Shown: positions 5,382 through 12,944, counted from the first letter of the stretch. The stretch: DNA of 20,732 nt from an uncultured Oscillospiraceae bacterium (GCA_934668295.1 CAKUND010000015.1:1-20732), one strand, 5' to 3'. The notes: generated by a model from the sequence alone, not told the origin. Translations and numbers: made by a program.

Positions 5382-7337
5382 TTATTCGAGCTCGAATGCG
5401 CCGGTGTAGAGCTGATAATAGGTGCCCTTCTGGGCGATCAGGTCGTCGTGGGTGCCGCGTTCGATGATGCGGCCGTGGTCGAGGACCATAATCGCGTCGG
5501 AATTCTGCACGGTCGACAGGCGATGTGCAATGACAAAGACCGTACGTCCCTTCATAAGCGCGTCCATGCCGCGCTGTACCAGAAGCTCTGTGCGCGTGTC
5601 GATGGAGCTGGTTGCTTCGTCGAGGATCATGACGGGCGGGTCGGCGACCGCCGCGCGGGCGATGGACAGCAGCTGACGCTGGCCCTGCGAGAGATTTGCG
5701 CCGTTGGCCGTGAGCATGGTGTTGTAGCCGTCCGGCAGGCGCGTGATAAAATCGTGTGCATTGGCAAGCTTTGCCGCCGCGATGCACTCCTCGTCCGTCG
5801 CGTCGAGCTTGCCGTAGCGGATATTGTCCATGACCGTGCCGGTAAAGAGGTTCACATCCTGCAGGACAATGCCGAGCGAGTGGCGCAGATCGGCCTTTTT
5901 GATATGGTTGATGTTGATGCCGTCGTAGCGGATCTTGCCGTCGGCAAGGTCATAGAAGCGGTTGATGAGATTCGTGATCGTGGTCTTGCCCGCGCCTGTT
6001 GCGCCGACGAAGGCCAGCTTCTGGCCTGGCTTGGCGTAGAGCGTGATATCATGCAGGACCGGCTTTTCCGGGTCATAGGCAAAGTCCACGTCAAAGAAGC
6101 GCACGTCGCCGCAGAGCTTGACAAGCTTGCTGCTGCCGTCCTCCTGCGGACATTTCCATGCCCAGACGCCGGTGCGCGCAGCGCTTTCCGTCAGCGTGCC
6201 GTCCGGCGCTTCCGACGCATAGACCAGCGTGACGCGGCCGTTGTCGTCCTCTGGCTTCTGGTCGATCAGCTCAAAGACGCGGCTTGCGCCGGCGGCGGCC
6301 ATGACGATGGCGTTGATCTGCTGGGAGACCTGCGAGACGTTGCCGGTAAACTGCTTCGTCATGCCGAGGAACGACGCGACGACCGCAATTTTCAAGGGCG
6401 CGAGCATGCTGCCCGTCTCGAACAGGTTCTGGAAGGACAGGTTCGGGATGCTCCCGCCCGAACAGATGAGGATACCGCCGAGGAACGCCGTGAGCACATA
6501 GAGGATATTGCCGATGTTGCCCATGATGGGCATGAAGATATTCGCGTAGCGCTGCGCGTGGTTGGCGTCGCTGAACAGCTGGTCGTTGATGGCGTCAAAC
6601 TCGCGCTCCGCCGCTTCCTCGTGGCAGAAGACCTTGACGACCTTCTGGCCGTTCATCATTTCTTCGATATAGCCCTCGACCTTGCCGAGCGATTTCTGCT
6701 GGCTGAGGAAGTATTTGGCCGATTTGCCGCCGACGTTTTTCGTGACCTTCGTCATGCAGAAAATGCCGAGGAAGACGATGAGCATCAGCGGGATAGAGAA
6801 ATAGAACATGAACAGCAGCAGACCGATCACCGTCAGGCCCGCGGCAAACAGCTGCGGCAGGCTCTGCGAGACCAGCTGACGGAGCGTATCGATATCATTC
6901 GTATAATAGCTCATGATATCGCCGCGGCTGTTCTGGTCAAAATAGCGGATGGGCAGCTTCTGCATGCCCGCGAACATGCGGGTGCGGAGCTTGTGCAAAA
7001 ACCCCTGCGTCACGTGCGCCATCAGCTGCGTATAGACTGCCGTGCAGGCAAGGCCCGCAAGATAGATGCAGACCATGGTGACGAGCGCATGCAGGATCCT
7101 GCCGCGCACGCCGTCCCAGCCAAGGCTCAGGCCATCTTCAATGTAGCTGGTGATGGTTTCAATATAGATTGCGGGCAGGATGCCGACGATCGCGCTGATG
7201 ATGATGCAGACCATGACCGCGATGAGCATGGCGGGATAATCCTGAAACAGCATCCGGATCACTCTGCCGAGCGGCTTCATGTCTGCCTTTGCGCCGACCA
7301 TCGGCGCACGGGGCGCTCTGCCGGGATGATTAGCCAT
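5382..7337 (-). CDS. ABC exporter subunit with the catalytic ATP site (second of a heterodimer)
   Basis: ATG at 7337 is chosen because GGGAGG lies just before it and it overlaps the preceding stop (8-nt overlap). The product is 651 residues: a six-helix type IV exporter domain (about 30–345), a family-specific insert of roughly 40 residues (about 366–405), then a nucleotide-binding domain. Motifs are Walker A GATGAGKT (445–452), Q-loop Q493, signature LSQGQ (549–553, unlike the usual LSGGQ), Walker B ending D573-E574, and switch His605. Walker A and B are canonical and keep the catalytic Glu, while the signature is altered. This is the pattern of the consensus half in asymmetric heterodimers such as BmrC/BmrD and TM287/288. 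It likely exports drugs or other amphiphiles across the membrane; the substrate is unknown. Confidence 0.9.
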   Translation of the reverse strand: MANHPGRAPRAPMVGAKADMKPLGRVIRMLFQDYPAMLIAVMVCIIISAIVGILPAIYIETITSYIEDGLSLGWDGVRGRILHALVTMVCIYLAGLACTAVYTQLMAHVTQGFLHKLRTRMFAGMQKLPIRYFDQNSRGDIMSYYTNDIDTLRQLVSQSLPQLFAAGLTVIGLLLFMFYFSIPLMLIVFLGIFCMTKVTKNVGGKSAKYFLSQQKSLGKVEGYIEEMMNGQKVVKVFCHEEAAEREFDAINDQLFSDANHAQRYANIFMPIMGNIGNILYVLTAFLGGILICSGGSIPNLSFQNLFETGSMLAPLKIAVVASFLGMTKQFTGNVSQVSQQINAIVMAAAGASRVFELIDQKPEDDNGRVTLVYASEAPDGTLTESAARTGVWAWKCPQEDGSSKLVKLCGDVRFFDVDFAYDPEKPVLHDITLYAKPGQKLAFVGATGAGKTTITNLINRFYDLADGKIRYDGININHIKKADLRHSLGIVLQDVNLFTGTVMDNIRYGKLDATDEECIAAAKLANAHDFITRLPDGYNTMLTANGANLSQGQRQLLSIARAAVADPPVMILDEATSSIDTRTELLVQRGMDALMKGRTVFVIAHRLSTVQNSDAIMVLDHGRIIERGTHDDLIAQKGTYYQLYTGAFELE

Positions 7338-9075
7338 TGTCCGCACCTCCCGTTCTGTTCTGAGAATAATAGACCTCCTGATAGATCTGGTTCGAAGCCA
7401 GAAGCGACGCATGCGTGCCCATGCCGTTGATCGCGCCGCCGTCCAGCACGAGGATCAGATCCGCGTCCTGAATAGAGGAAATACGCTGGGCAATGATGAA
7501 TTTCGTCGTCTCCGGGATCTCGGTGCGCAGGGCCGCGCGGATCTTCGCGTCGGTCTTCGTATCGACGGCGGAGGTCGAGTCGTCAAGGATCAGGATCTTC
7601 GGCTTTTTCAGCAGCGCCCGCGCGATGCACAGCCGCTGCTTCTGGCCGCCGGAGACGTTTGAGCCGCCCTGCTCGATATAGGTGTCGTATTTGTCCGGCA
7701 TCTGCTGGATGAATTCATCCGCGCAGGCCAGCTCGCAGGCGCGCTGCAGCTCTGCATCCGTGGCATTCGCATCGCCCCAGCGCAGGTTTTCCTTGATCGT
7801 GCCGGAGAAAAGCACGTTCTTCTGGAGGACGACCGCGACCTGATTGCGGAGCGTTTCAAGATCGTACTCGCGCACGTCGCGTCCGCCGACTCTCACGCTG
7901 CCGGCCGTCACGTCATACAGGCGGCAAATGAGCTGCACCAGCGTCGTTTTGGCCGAGCCGGTACCGCCGATGATGCCGACGGTCTGGCCGGACTTCACAT
8001 GGAAGTCGATATCGGACAGCGCGCTGCGCTTTGCAGAGGCGGAATACTTGAATTCCACATGGTCAAAATCGACAGCGCCGTTCGGAACCTCGTAAACCGG
8101 AGTCTCCGGGTTGTGGAGGCTGCTCGTCTCGCCCAGCACCTCGCAGATGCGCTTGCCGGAGGCCTGCGCCATGGTGAGCATGACGAAGATCATGGAGAGC
8201 ATCATCAGACTCATGAGGATCTGCATGGAATAGGTGATCATGCTCGTCAGACTGCCGACGCCGAGATACGTGCCGCCAGATGTGACAATAAGCTTCGCGG
8301 CAAAGAAGGAAATGAGGATCATCGACGTGTACACGCAGAACTGCATGACCGGGCTGTTGAGGGCGAGGATCTTCTCGGCCTTCAGGAAGTCTGCGCGGAC
8401 GGAATCGGATGCGGCGGAGAATTTCTGCGTCTCATAATCCTCGCGCACGAAGCTCTTGACCACGCGCATGCCCTGCACGTTTTCCTGCACGGAGTTATTG
8501 AGGGCGTCGTATTTCTTGAAGACCGCCTTGAACAGCGGCAGCGCGCTGCGGATCATGAAAAACAGCGCAAGGCCGAGGATCGGAACAGTTCCCGCAAAAA
8601 TAAACGCAAGCTGCTTGCCCACGCGGATGGACATGACGACGGCGAACACCAGCATCATGGGCGCGCGGACAGCGATGCGGATGCACATCATGAACGCGTT
8701 CTGGATGTTGGTCACGTCTGTTGTCAGGCGGGTGACAAGAGAGGACGTGGAGAAGCGGTCGATGTTCGCGAAGGAAAAGCTCTGCACCTGATAATAGAGG
8801 TCATGGCGCAGATTTTTCGCAAAGCCCGCCGCAGCCTCCGCCGCAAACCAGCCGGAGAGCGCGCCGAAGCCCAGCGACAGCATCGCGATCACGAACAGCT
8901 TAAGGCCAAAGAGCAGGATCGTGCGCAGATCGCAGCCGTTTTGGATCGAGTTGATGAGATCCGCTGTCAGCAGCGGGATGGTGCATTCACAGACGACCTC
9001 GCCCACCATGCAGGTCGGCGTCAGGATCGTCTGTTTTTTGTATTCCCGGATGCAGGCGGAAAGACGTTTGATCAT
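7330..9075 (-). CDS. ABC exporter subunit with the degenerate ATP site (first of a heterodimer)
   Basis: ATG at 9075 overlaps the marR stop in ATGA and follows GGAGG; an in-frame upstream extension to 9177 lies within marR and is rejected. The product is 581 residues: membrane domain about 15–310, then a nucleotide-binding domain. Walker A is GGTGSAKT (370–377), where Ala replaces the usual Gly before K376. The Q-loop is Q418 and the signature VSGGQ (474–478) is canonical. Walker B ends D498-D499, so the catalytic Glu is Asp, and the switch His is Gln530 (IIAQRISS). It therefore supplies the degenerate Walker A/B half and a good signature motif to its partner. Gene order and overlaps indicate one transcript with marR and strict co-translation with the partner subunit. 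Confidence 0.9.
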   Translation of the reverse strand: MIKRLSACIREYKKQTILTPTCMVGEVVCECTIPLLTADLINSIQNGCDLRTILLFGLKLFVIAMLSLGFGALSGWFAAEAAAGFAKNLRHDLYYQVQSFSFANIDRFSTSSLVTRLTTDVTNIQNAFMMCIRIAVRAPMMLVFAVVMSIRVGKQLAFIFAGTVPILGLALFFMIRSALPLFKAVFKKYDALNNSVQENVQGMRVVKSFVREDYETQKFSAASDSVRADFLKAEKILALNSPVMQFCVYTSMILISFFAAKLIVTSGGTYLGVGSLTSMITYSMQILMSLMMLSMIFVMLTMAQASGKRICEVLGETSSLHNPETPVYEVPNGAVDFDHVEFKYSASAKRSALSDIDFHVKSGQTVGIIGGTGSAKTTLVQLICRLYDVTAGSVRVGGRDVREYDLETLRNQVAVVLQKNVLFSGTIKENLRWGDANATDAELQRACELACADEFIQQMPDKYDTYIEQGGSNVSGGQKQRLCIARALLKKPKILILDDSTSAVDTKTDAKIRAALRTEIPETTKFIIAQRISSIQDADLILVLDGGAINGMGTHASLLASNQIYQEVYYSQNRTGGADNG

Positions 9076-9530
9076 AGATCGGATACCTCCATTTCCTGTG
9101 TGGCGCGCAGATTGTCTGCGGCCAGATCGAGAAGACGCAGGAGCGTCTGCTGCTCCTCGCCGCTCATGCCGGAGCACATGACGCGCTCAAGCGTTTCGAA
9201 CGCCTGGCCGACGGCAGCGTCGCACTGCCGTGCGCGGTCGGTCAGGCGGATGCGCTTGCAGCGGCGGTCGTCCCGATCCGGCTCAAGCACGACAAAGTCC
9301 TTTGCTTCCAGCCGCTGCAGCACGCCGGAGACGGTCGGGTGCGTCAGGTGGAAGCGCTTTTCAATGTCCTTCGGGTACAAATGCTCGCCCTCGTGCAGCA
9401 CCAGATAATGCAGAATGAACGACTGCGTCGACGTCAGGTCGAGCGCAAGAAACTGCTGATCCATATACTGCGTGATGCGGTTGCTGAGATGCCGCAGACG
9501 CGGGCCGAGATTCTGAGAGCAATCCTTCAT
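9072..9530 (-). CDS. MarR-family transcriptional regulator of the ABC operon
   Basis: This 152-residue protein starts at ATG 9530 behind GGAGGTTCC. It has the MarR winged helix-turn-helix: the recognition helix region is LTHPTVSGVLQRLEAK (about residues 62–77), and the wing carries DRDDRR. Helices at both ends (starting NLGPRLRHLSNRI and ending LRLLDLAADNLRA) would form the dimer interface. MarR proteins usually repress their own operon and are released by small ligands or by oxidation. Two perfect palindromes at 9551–9566 and 9573–9584, just downstream of the -10 box, are the likely operators. As first gene of a three-gene operon with an exporter, it probably induces export when a toxic compound binds. 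The ligand is unknown. Confidence 0.9.
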   Translation of the reverse strand: MKDCSQNLGPRLRHLSNRITQYMDQQFLALDLTSTQSFILHYLVLHEGEHLYPKDIEKRFHLTHPTVSGVLQRLEAKDFVVLEPDRDDRRCKRIRLTDRARQCDAAVGQAFETLERVMCSGMSGEEQQTLLRLLDLAADNLRATQEMEVSDL

Positions 9531-9550
9531 CGGAACCTCCTGATTAAAAA

Positions 9551-9584
9551 ACGTAGCACGCTACGTGTTTAAGTAGCATGCTAC
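9551..9584 (-). promoter_or_regulatory. Twin palindromic operators for the MarR regulator
   Basis: The first palindrome is ACGTAGCACGCTACGT (9551–9566), perfect apart from the central AC. The second is GTAGCATGCTAC (9573–9584), fully palindromic. They share the core GTAGC-NN-GCTAC, and their centres are 20 bp apart, about two helical turns, so dimers would bind the same face. They cover the transcription start region between the -10 box and the marR ribosome binding site. Confidence 0.75.
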
Positions 9585-9612
9585 ATTCTAGCAGATTTTA
9601 TGAAAAAAGCAA
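9585..9612 (-). promoter_or_regulatory. Promoter of the marR–ABC–ABC operon
   Basis: On the minus strand TTGCTT (9612–9607), a 16-nt spacer, then TAGAAT (9590–9585) with an extended TGC directly before it. The -10 box touches the first base of the GTAGCATGCTAC operator, which places repressor on the promoter. Confidence 0.7.
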
Positions 9613-9729
9613 GTGGCAATTCCGCCAAACTCCCCTGTCCCGCCGCCGGAACCGGATGGGCATTGTGCACGGAATTTTTTATATGCTTATTGTATTAAGC
9701 GAGCCCAGTAAGCATTAAGGTCGCGGAGC
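9613..9729. other. Intergenic stretch with no gene
   Basis: This stretch separates the marR promoter from the end of the pyrophosphatase-like gene. It contains an AT-rich part with GCTTA and TAAGC repeats (ATGCTTA near 9680 and TAAGCAT near 9711, able to pair with a 19-nt loop) and a GC-rich part near 9640. I see no open frame with a ribosome binding site and no clear terminator. Confidence 0.4.
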
Positions 9730-10056
9730 TCAGATCATCCGGACTTCCGATTGAAAAAATTGCTCCTGAAAGGAAACCTGCTGCATGATCTCGTCTGCCG
9801 AAATGCGCATGGATTCCGGTGCGACGACCCATTTTTCCTCGATATCGTCATAACGGTGAATGATTGCAATCACACGGCCGGTAAATTCTTCGACCGGCTC
9901 CGATACGCCAAGAATATAGGCATCCTGTTCTTCCCCATCCGGAGCCATCACGCCATTGATATAGCCGTAGTTGACCGGATAATACAAATCCGGATGTTTG
10001 GGATGAAAGCTCCCCAAAGGCCGGTCGACCGTAACAGTCACGAATTTGTTCAGCAT
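9730..10056 (-). CDS. Small inorganic pyrophosphatase-like protein
   Basis: ATG at 10056 is chosen because AAAGGAG lies 7 nt upstream; a longer frame to 10161 would run into the tRNA-Ser gene. The product is 108 residues and begins MLNKFVTVTVDRPLGSFHP. YPVNYGYINGV followed by APDGEEQDAYILG resembles the core of family I inorganic pyrophosphatase (YPXNYGY..., then D-G-D-P-x-D). The middle metal-binding Asp of that motif is Glu here and the Pro is missing. It is also much shorter than the usual 160–180 residues. Close homologues in clostridia are commonly annotated as inorganic pyrophosphatase, but activity is doubtful. It follows tRNA-Ser and a hairpin on the same strand. Confidence 0.7.
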   Translation of the reverse strand: MLNKFVTVTVDRPLGSFHPKHPDLYYPVNYGYINGVMAPDGEEQDAYILGVSEPVEEFTGRVIAIIHRYDDIEEKWVVAPESMRISADEIMQQVSFQEQFFQSEVRMI

Positions 10057-10079
10057 GTACTTCTCCTTTATGAAAAAGT

Positions 10080-10113
10080 AAATCGGCGATGTTCTTGCAA
10101 ACATCGCCGATTT
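10080..10113 (-). terminator. Terminator hairpin between tRNA-Ser and the pyrophosphatase-like gene
   Basis: AAATCGGCGATGTT (10080–10093), loop CTTGCA, AACATCGCCGATTT (10100–10113): a perfect 14-bp stem. On the minus strand it begins at the base after the tRNA CCA end and is followed by TTTACTTTTTC, so it should end tRNA-Ser transcripts. It ends only 23 nt before the next start codon. Confidence 0.8.
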
Positions 10114-10205
10114 TGGCGGAGTGGGAGGGATTCGAACCCTCGGACGGCTTTTGACCGTCACACGATTTCCAGTCGTGCTCGTTATGACCGCTTCGATACC
10201 ACTCC
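10114..10205 (-). tRNA. tRNA-Ser (anticodon GGA)
   Basis: The minus strand gives a 92-nt tRNA with acceptor stem GGAGTGG paired with CCACTCC, discriminator G and an encoded CCA. The anticodon loop CTGGAAA gives GGA (plus positions 10168–10170), which reads UCC and UCU. A long variable arm (GACGG with CCGTC), typical of tRNA-Ser, and a GGTTCGAAT T-loop are present. A consensus promoter lies just upstream. Confidence 0.95.
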
Positions 10206-10246
10206 ATGATATCGGCTGACCGTGTCAAACCCCGGACAGCCTTGAT

Positions 10247-10275
10247 ATCATACACAAAAGTTCCCGGTTTGTCAA
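10247..10275 (-). promoter_or_regulatory. Strong sigma-A promoter of tRNA-Ser
   Basis: On the minus strand TTGACA (10275–10270), 17 nt, TATGAT (10252–10247): a perfect -35 and near-perfect -10. It begins 3 nt past the rluB stop codon, and no terminator separates the two, so the long upstream operon may also read into the tRNA. Confidence 0.85.
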
Positions 10276-10278
10276 GGG

Positions 10279-11001
10279 TTACTTTTGAATTTCTCCAAAT
10301 AACGCACGAAGCTCCGCTTCTGTCAGCGGGCGGTACTGTCCGGGCTTCAGCTCGCCGAGCGTGAGCGGCCCCTCCTGTACACGGCGCAGGCGCGTGACGG
10401 TCAGCTCCGCACGCTCGCAGAGGCGGCGGATCTGCCGGTTGCGGCCCTCGTGGATCGTAACGCGGAAAAGGGCGGTCGTGCCGGCTTCGTGCAGAAGCTG
10501 CACAGCGGCGGGAGACGTATTGCGGCCGCCTATTTCGATGGGCTGTGAAAGCGACTGCTCCTTCCCCGCTATGTACCCGCTGACCCAGACGAGATAGGTC
10601 TTGTCGATACGCCTTTTCGGGTGCATAAGGGCGTTTGCGAGCGCGCCGTCGTTCGTCATGAGCAGCAGGCCCTCGGAATTGAAGTCCAGACGGCCGACGG
10701 GATACACGCGCTCCGGCACGTCCGCGACGAGCTCCGCGACAGAGCGCCTGCCCTTTTCATCGTGCATGGTAGTCACGAAGCCGCGCGGCTTGCAGAGCAT
10801 AAGATAGACCGGCTGCGGCTCCTGCCGTGTTTTGACGCGCACGCCGTCCAGCTCGATCACGTCCTCCTCCGCGTCGGCCTGCTCGCCGAGCTGCGCGGTG
10901 TTGCCGTTGACGCGGACGCGGCCTGCTGCGATCAGCTCCTCCGCCTTACGGCGGGAGACACCTGCGCAGCGCGCGAGAATTTTTTGCAGTCGTTCTTCCA
11001 T
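10279..11001 (-). CDS. rluB: Pseudouridine synthase of the RsuA/RluB family
   Basis: This 240-residue protein starts at ATG 11001 with AGGAGG just upstream, inside dacB. Residues 1–50 form an S4 RNA-binding domain (RLQKILARCAGVSRRKAE). The catalytic domain has the RsuA/RluB/RluE/RluF motif GRLDFNSEGLLLMTNDG with catalytic Asp106, and the later motif EGRNRQIRR. By family it isomerises a uridine in ribosomal RNA, most likely at 23S position 2605 (E. coli numbering) as RluB does in Firmicutes; the exact target is inferred. It is the last gene of the scpAB operon, in the conserved position downstream of dacB. Its first 70 nt are overprinted by the dacB frame. Confidence 0.9.
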   Translation of the reverse strand: MEERLQKILARCAGVSRRKAEELIAAGRVRVNGNTAQLGEQADAEEDVIELDGVRVKTRQEPQPVYLMLCKPRGFVTTMHDEKGRRSVAELVADVPERVYPVGRLDFNSEGLLLMTNDGALANALMHPKRRIDKTYLVWVSGYIAGKEQSLSQPIEIGGRNTSPAAVQLLHEAGTTALFRVTIHEGRNRQIRRLCERAELTVTRLRRVQEGPLTLGELKPGQYRPLTEAELRALFGEIQK

Positions 11002-11858
11002 GCGATCCTCCTGTTCTGCGGATAGACGGGCGTGTCGCTGCCGAGGACGGCAAAGCCGTAGTCCAGAAGCGCAGCGTGGTCGCGCCAGTCGTCCGGGTCT
11101 GAGATGGTGACGGCGATGAGCATCCGGCCGTCACGCGCGGCAGCGCTGACGAGAATGCGGCCCGCATGCCGGGTATAGCCGGTCTTGACGCCGATACAGC
11201 CGTCGTAGCGCCAGAGCAGCTTATTGTGATTCGTGAGCGTCCGGCCCGCGCAGGTGATGGTTTTGGTCGAGACGACCGCGCAAAACTGTTCGTTTTGCAG
11301 GGCCGCCTGCGCAAGACGGGCCAGATCGAGCGCGGTGGAATAGTTTTCGCCGCTGTCCAGACCATGCGGGTTGGCAAAGTGCGTCTGCGTCAGGCCCAGC
11401 GCACGGGCGCGCAGATTCATCTGCCGGACAAACGCCGCCTCGGTGCCGGAGATGGAAACAGCCAGCGTCAGGGCCGCGTCGTTGCCGGAATGGAGCATCA
11501 TGCCGTAAAGAAGATCGCGCCGCGTCAGCGTCTCGCCCTTTTTCAGATATATGCTGGAGCCTTCCAGTCCGACGGCAGCATCCGGCACGGTCACGGTTCT
11601 GTCCAGTTCTCCTGCTTCACAGACAAGAAGACCGGTCATGATCTTTGTCGTGCTGGCGATCAGCGCACGCTGGTCGCCGTTTTTTGCATAAAGGCACTCC
11701 CCTGTCGTCCCGTCGAGCAGCGCGGCGCTTTTGGCCGACACCTGCGGGGGCGGCGTGAGCTGCGCGGCGCTGGATATACCCGCCGCACCGAGGAAAAAGG
11801 CGGCGGCGCAGAGTGCCGCCGCCGCTTGCCTGACTGTTTTTTGAACGCTGCGTTTCAT
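10932..11858 (-). CDS. D-alanyl-D-alanine carboxypeptidase (S11, PBP5/DacB-like)
   Basis: This 308-residue protein has an N-terminal signal peptide (about 1–32, with the hydrophobic run AAAALCAAAFFLGAAG). The three catalytic penicillin-binding motifs are S69-T-T-K72, S124-G-N126 and K225-T-G227. It trims the terminal D-Ala from peptidoglycan stem peptides outside the membrane; in spore formers the relatives next to ytfJ act during spore cortex or vegetative wall maturation. It lacks a PBP5 C-terminal beta domain. The last 28 residues or so are very basic (RRIAWKNDCKKFSR) and are encoded out of frame over the start of rluB, a 70-nt overlap. This tail might serve as a membrane-binding end, or the original stop was lost. 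AGGGTGA precedes the ATG. Confidence 0.9.
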   Translation of the reverse strand: MKRSVQKTVRQAAAALCAAAFFLGAAGISSAAQLTPPPQVSAKSAALLDGTTGECLYAKNGDQRALIASTTKIMTGLLVCEAGELDRTVTVPDAAVGLEGSSIYLKKGETLTRRDLLYGMMLHSGNDAALTLAVSISGTEAAFVRQMNLRARALGLTQTHFANPHGLDSGENYSTALDLARLAQAALQNEQFCAVVSTKTITCAGRTLTNHNKLLWRYDGCIGVKTGYTRHAGRILVSAAARDGRMLIAVTISDPDDWRDHAALLDYGFAVLGSDTPVYPQNRRIAWKNDCKKFSRAAQVSPAVRRRS

Positions 11859-11900
11859 TCTGCATCACCCTGCTGGGAGTTTGTGCAGGATTCGCAGATA

Positions 11901-12317
11901 TTATGCTTCTTCCGCCGCCTTTTCGGCCTCCTTCGCAGCCTTCTTTTCCGCGAAATACGCCTCGCCCTTTTCCAGAAGATCGGGCAGCAGCTCGATCAGA
12001 CGATCGACCGACGTGGAGGCCGGCTCTGCGACCGGGAGCATGCGCACGTTTTCGCCGCGGATGACGAGGAATGCGACCGGCGTGATCTTGATCCCCGCGC
12101 CGGCTCCGCCGCCGAAGGAATTGTCGCGGTTCGCGGGCATGTTTTTCGTTGCGAAATCGCTGCCGCCGCCGCCATAGCCGATGGAGACCTTCGTCACGGG
12201 AATGATCGTCACACCGCCGGGCGTGGTGATGGGACTGCCGACGACCGTATTGACGTCGACCATGTCCCGGATCTTGCTCATGGTATTGGTCATCATATCA
12301 GACAGAGGATGTTCCAT
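11901..12317 (-). CDS. ytfJ: GerW-family sporulation protein YtfJ
   Basis: This 138-residue protein begins MEHPLSDMMTNTMSKIRDMVDVNTVVG, the family hallmark, followed by a Gly-rich core (YGGGGSDF and FGGGAGAGIKITPVAFLVI). The C-terminal third is an Ala/Glu/Lys-rich helix. In Bacillus, YtfJ (GerW) is made in the forespore and is needed for normal germination through L-alanine. The ATG at 12317 lies 3 nt after the DUF2953 stop, with AAGGCGG upstream. Its presence, with spoIVB elsewhere in the window, marks the organism as a likely spore former. Confidence 0.9.
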   Translation of the reverse strand: MEHPLSDMMTNTMSKIRDMVDVNTVVGSPITTPGGVTIIPVTKVSIGYGGGGSDFATKNMPANRDNSFGGGAGAGIKITPVAFLVIRGENVRMLPVAEPASTSVDRLIELLPDLLEKGEAYFAEKKAAKEAEKAAEEA

Positions 12318-12320
12318 AGT

Positions 12321-12944
12321 TTACACCGCCTTTTTTCGTTCGTTCAGAAGTTTCAGGAATCGGATGCCGGCGTGCACGGCCAGCGCCAGCGATCTGCCGA
12401 TGGTGATCGTGGTCACGAGATGCGCGTCGACCTGTGTATTGCTTATAGTATAATCGAGCGCGGGCCGAATGTCACGCTTTTTTATGACGAAAAGACGCTC
12501 CAGAGACGGCGTGATCGCGCCGATCGCGGCCCAGGCCCGGCCATAGCCCATCGCGGCCTTTGCCGGGTCCTCTGCGCCGCCGATCAGCACGTGCAGCGTC
12601 AGCTCGTTCACGCGGAGCTTGCGGCGCAGATCGCCGAGCGTATCGAATGCGAGATCAAGCAGCTGCAGCATCCCGTCTACGCCGCCGGAGAGCAGCGGAT
12701 TCGACTTTTTTTCCTGCGGCTCGGAGCTCGCCGGCGCCTTCTCCGGCTGCTTTTGCTGCTGTTTCCGCTTCTTTGGCTTCTTTTTCGGCTTCTGCGGCAG
12801 AAGCTGAAGCCGGAACGGGCCGAGCTTCGCCGCGAGAAATACGCCGTCTGCGTTATAGCGCGCATCGACGCCGACGGGAATGCAGCCGATCAGCACAAGA
12901 GCGGCGAGGATCACAAGCAGCGTCATCCACCAGGTCCAGGTCAT
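12321..12944 (-). CDS. DUF2953 membrane-anchored protein (YtfI-like)
   Basis: This 207-residue protein has one N-terminal membrane helix (about 5–25, WWMTLLVILAALVLIGCI), a short beta-like stretch, a strongly basic Lys/Gln/Pro-rich linker (about 50–80), then a soluble domain with ELTLHVLIGG and a final HAGIRFLKLL. This fits DUF2953, which sits directly before ytfJ in spore-forming Firmicutes (ytfI in Bacillus). Function is unknown; the conserved pairing suggests a shared sporulation role. The ATG overlaps the scpB stop in ATGA. Confidence 0.8.
   Translation of the reverse strand: MTWTWWMTLLVILAALVLIGCIPVGVDARYNADGVFLAAKLGPFRLQLLPQKPKKKPKKRKQQQKQPEKAPASSEPQEKKSNPLLSGGVDGMLQLLDLAFDTLGDLRRKLRVNELTLHVLIGGAEDPAKAAMGYGRAWAAIGAITPSLERLFVIKKRDIRPALDYTISNTQVDAHLVTTITIGRSLALAVHAGIRFLKLLNERKKAV

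Noticed and set aside
5292..7430. 712-codon plus-strand open frame opposite the second ABC gene
   Set aside because: It mirrors a clear ABC transporter on the other strand, has low-complexity Asp/Arg/His-rich composition and no ribosome binding site. GC-rich codon bias opens antisense frames.
7999..9408. 469-codon plus-strand frame opposite the first ABC gene and marR
   Set aside because: It is a shadow of two real genes and contains no recognisable domain.
10057..10161. N-terminal extension of the pyrophosphatase-like protein
   Set aside because: The extension would be encoded by the tRNA-Ser gene and terminator hairpin; AAAGGAG supports the ATG at 10056.
10206..10251. ATGATATC / GATATCAT inverted repeat around the tRNA-Ser leader
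   Set aside because: One arm is the -10 box itself and the other touches the tRNA start; the arms are 30 nt apart and short, so chance is likely.
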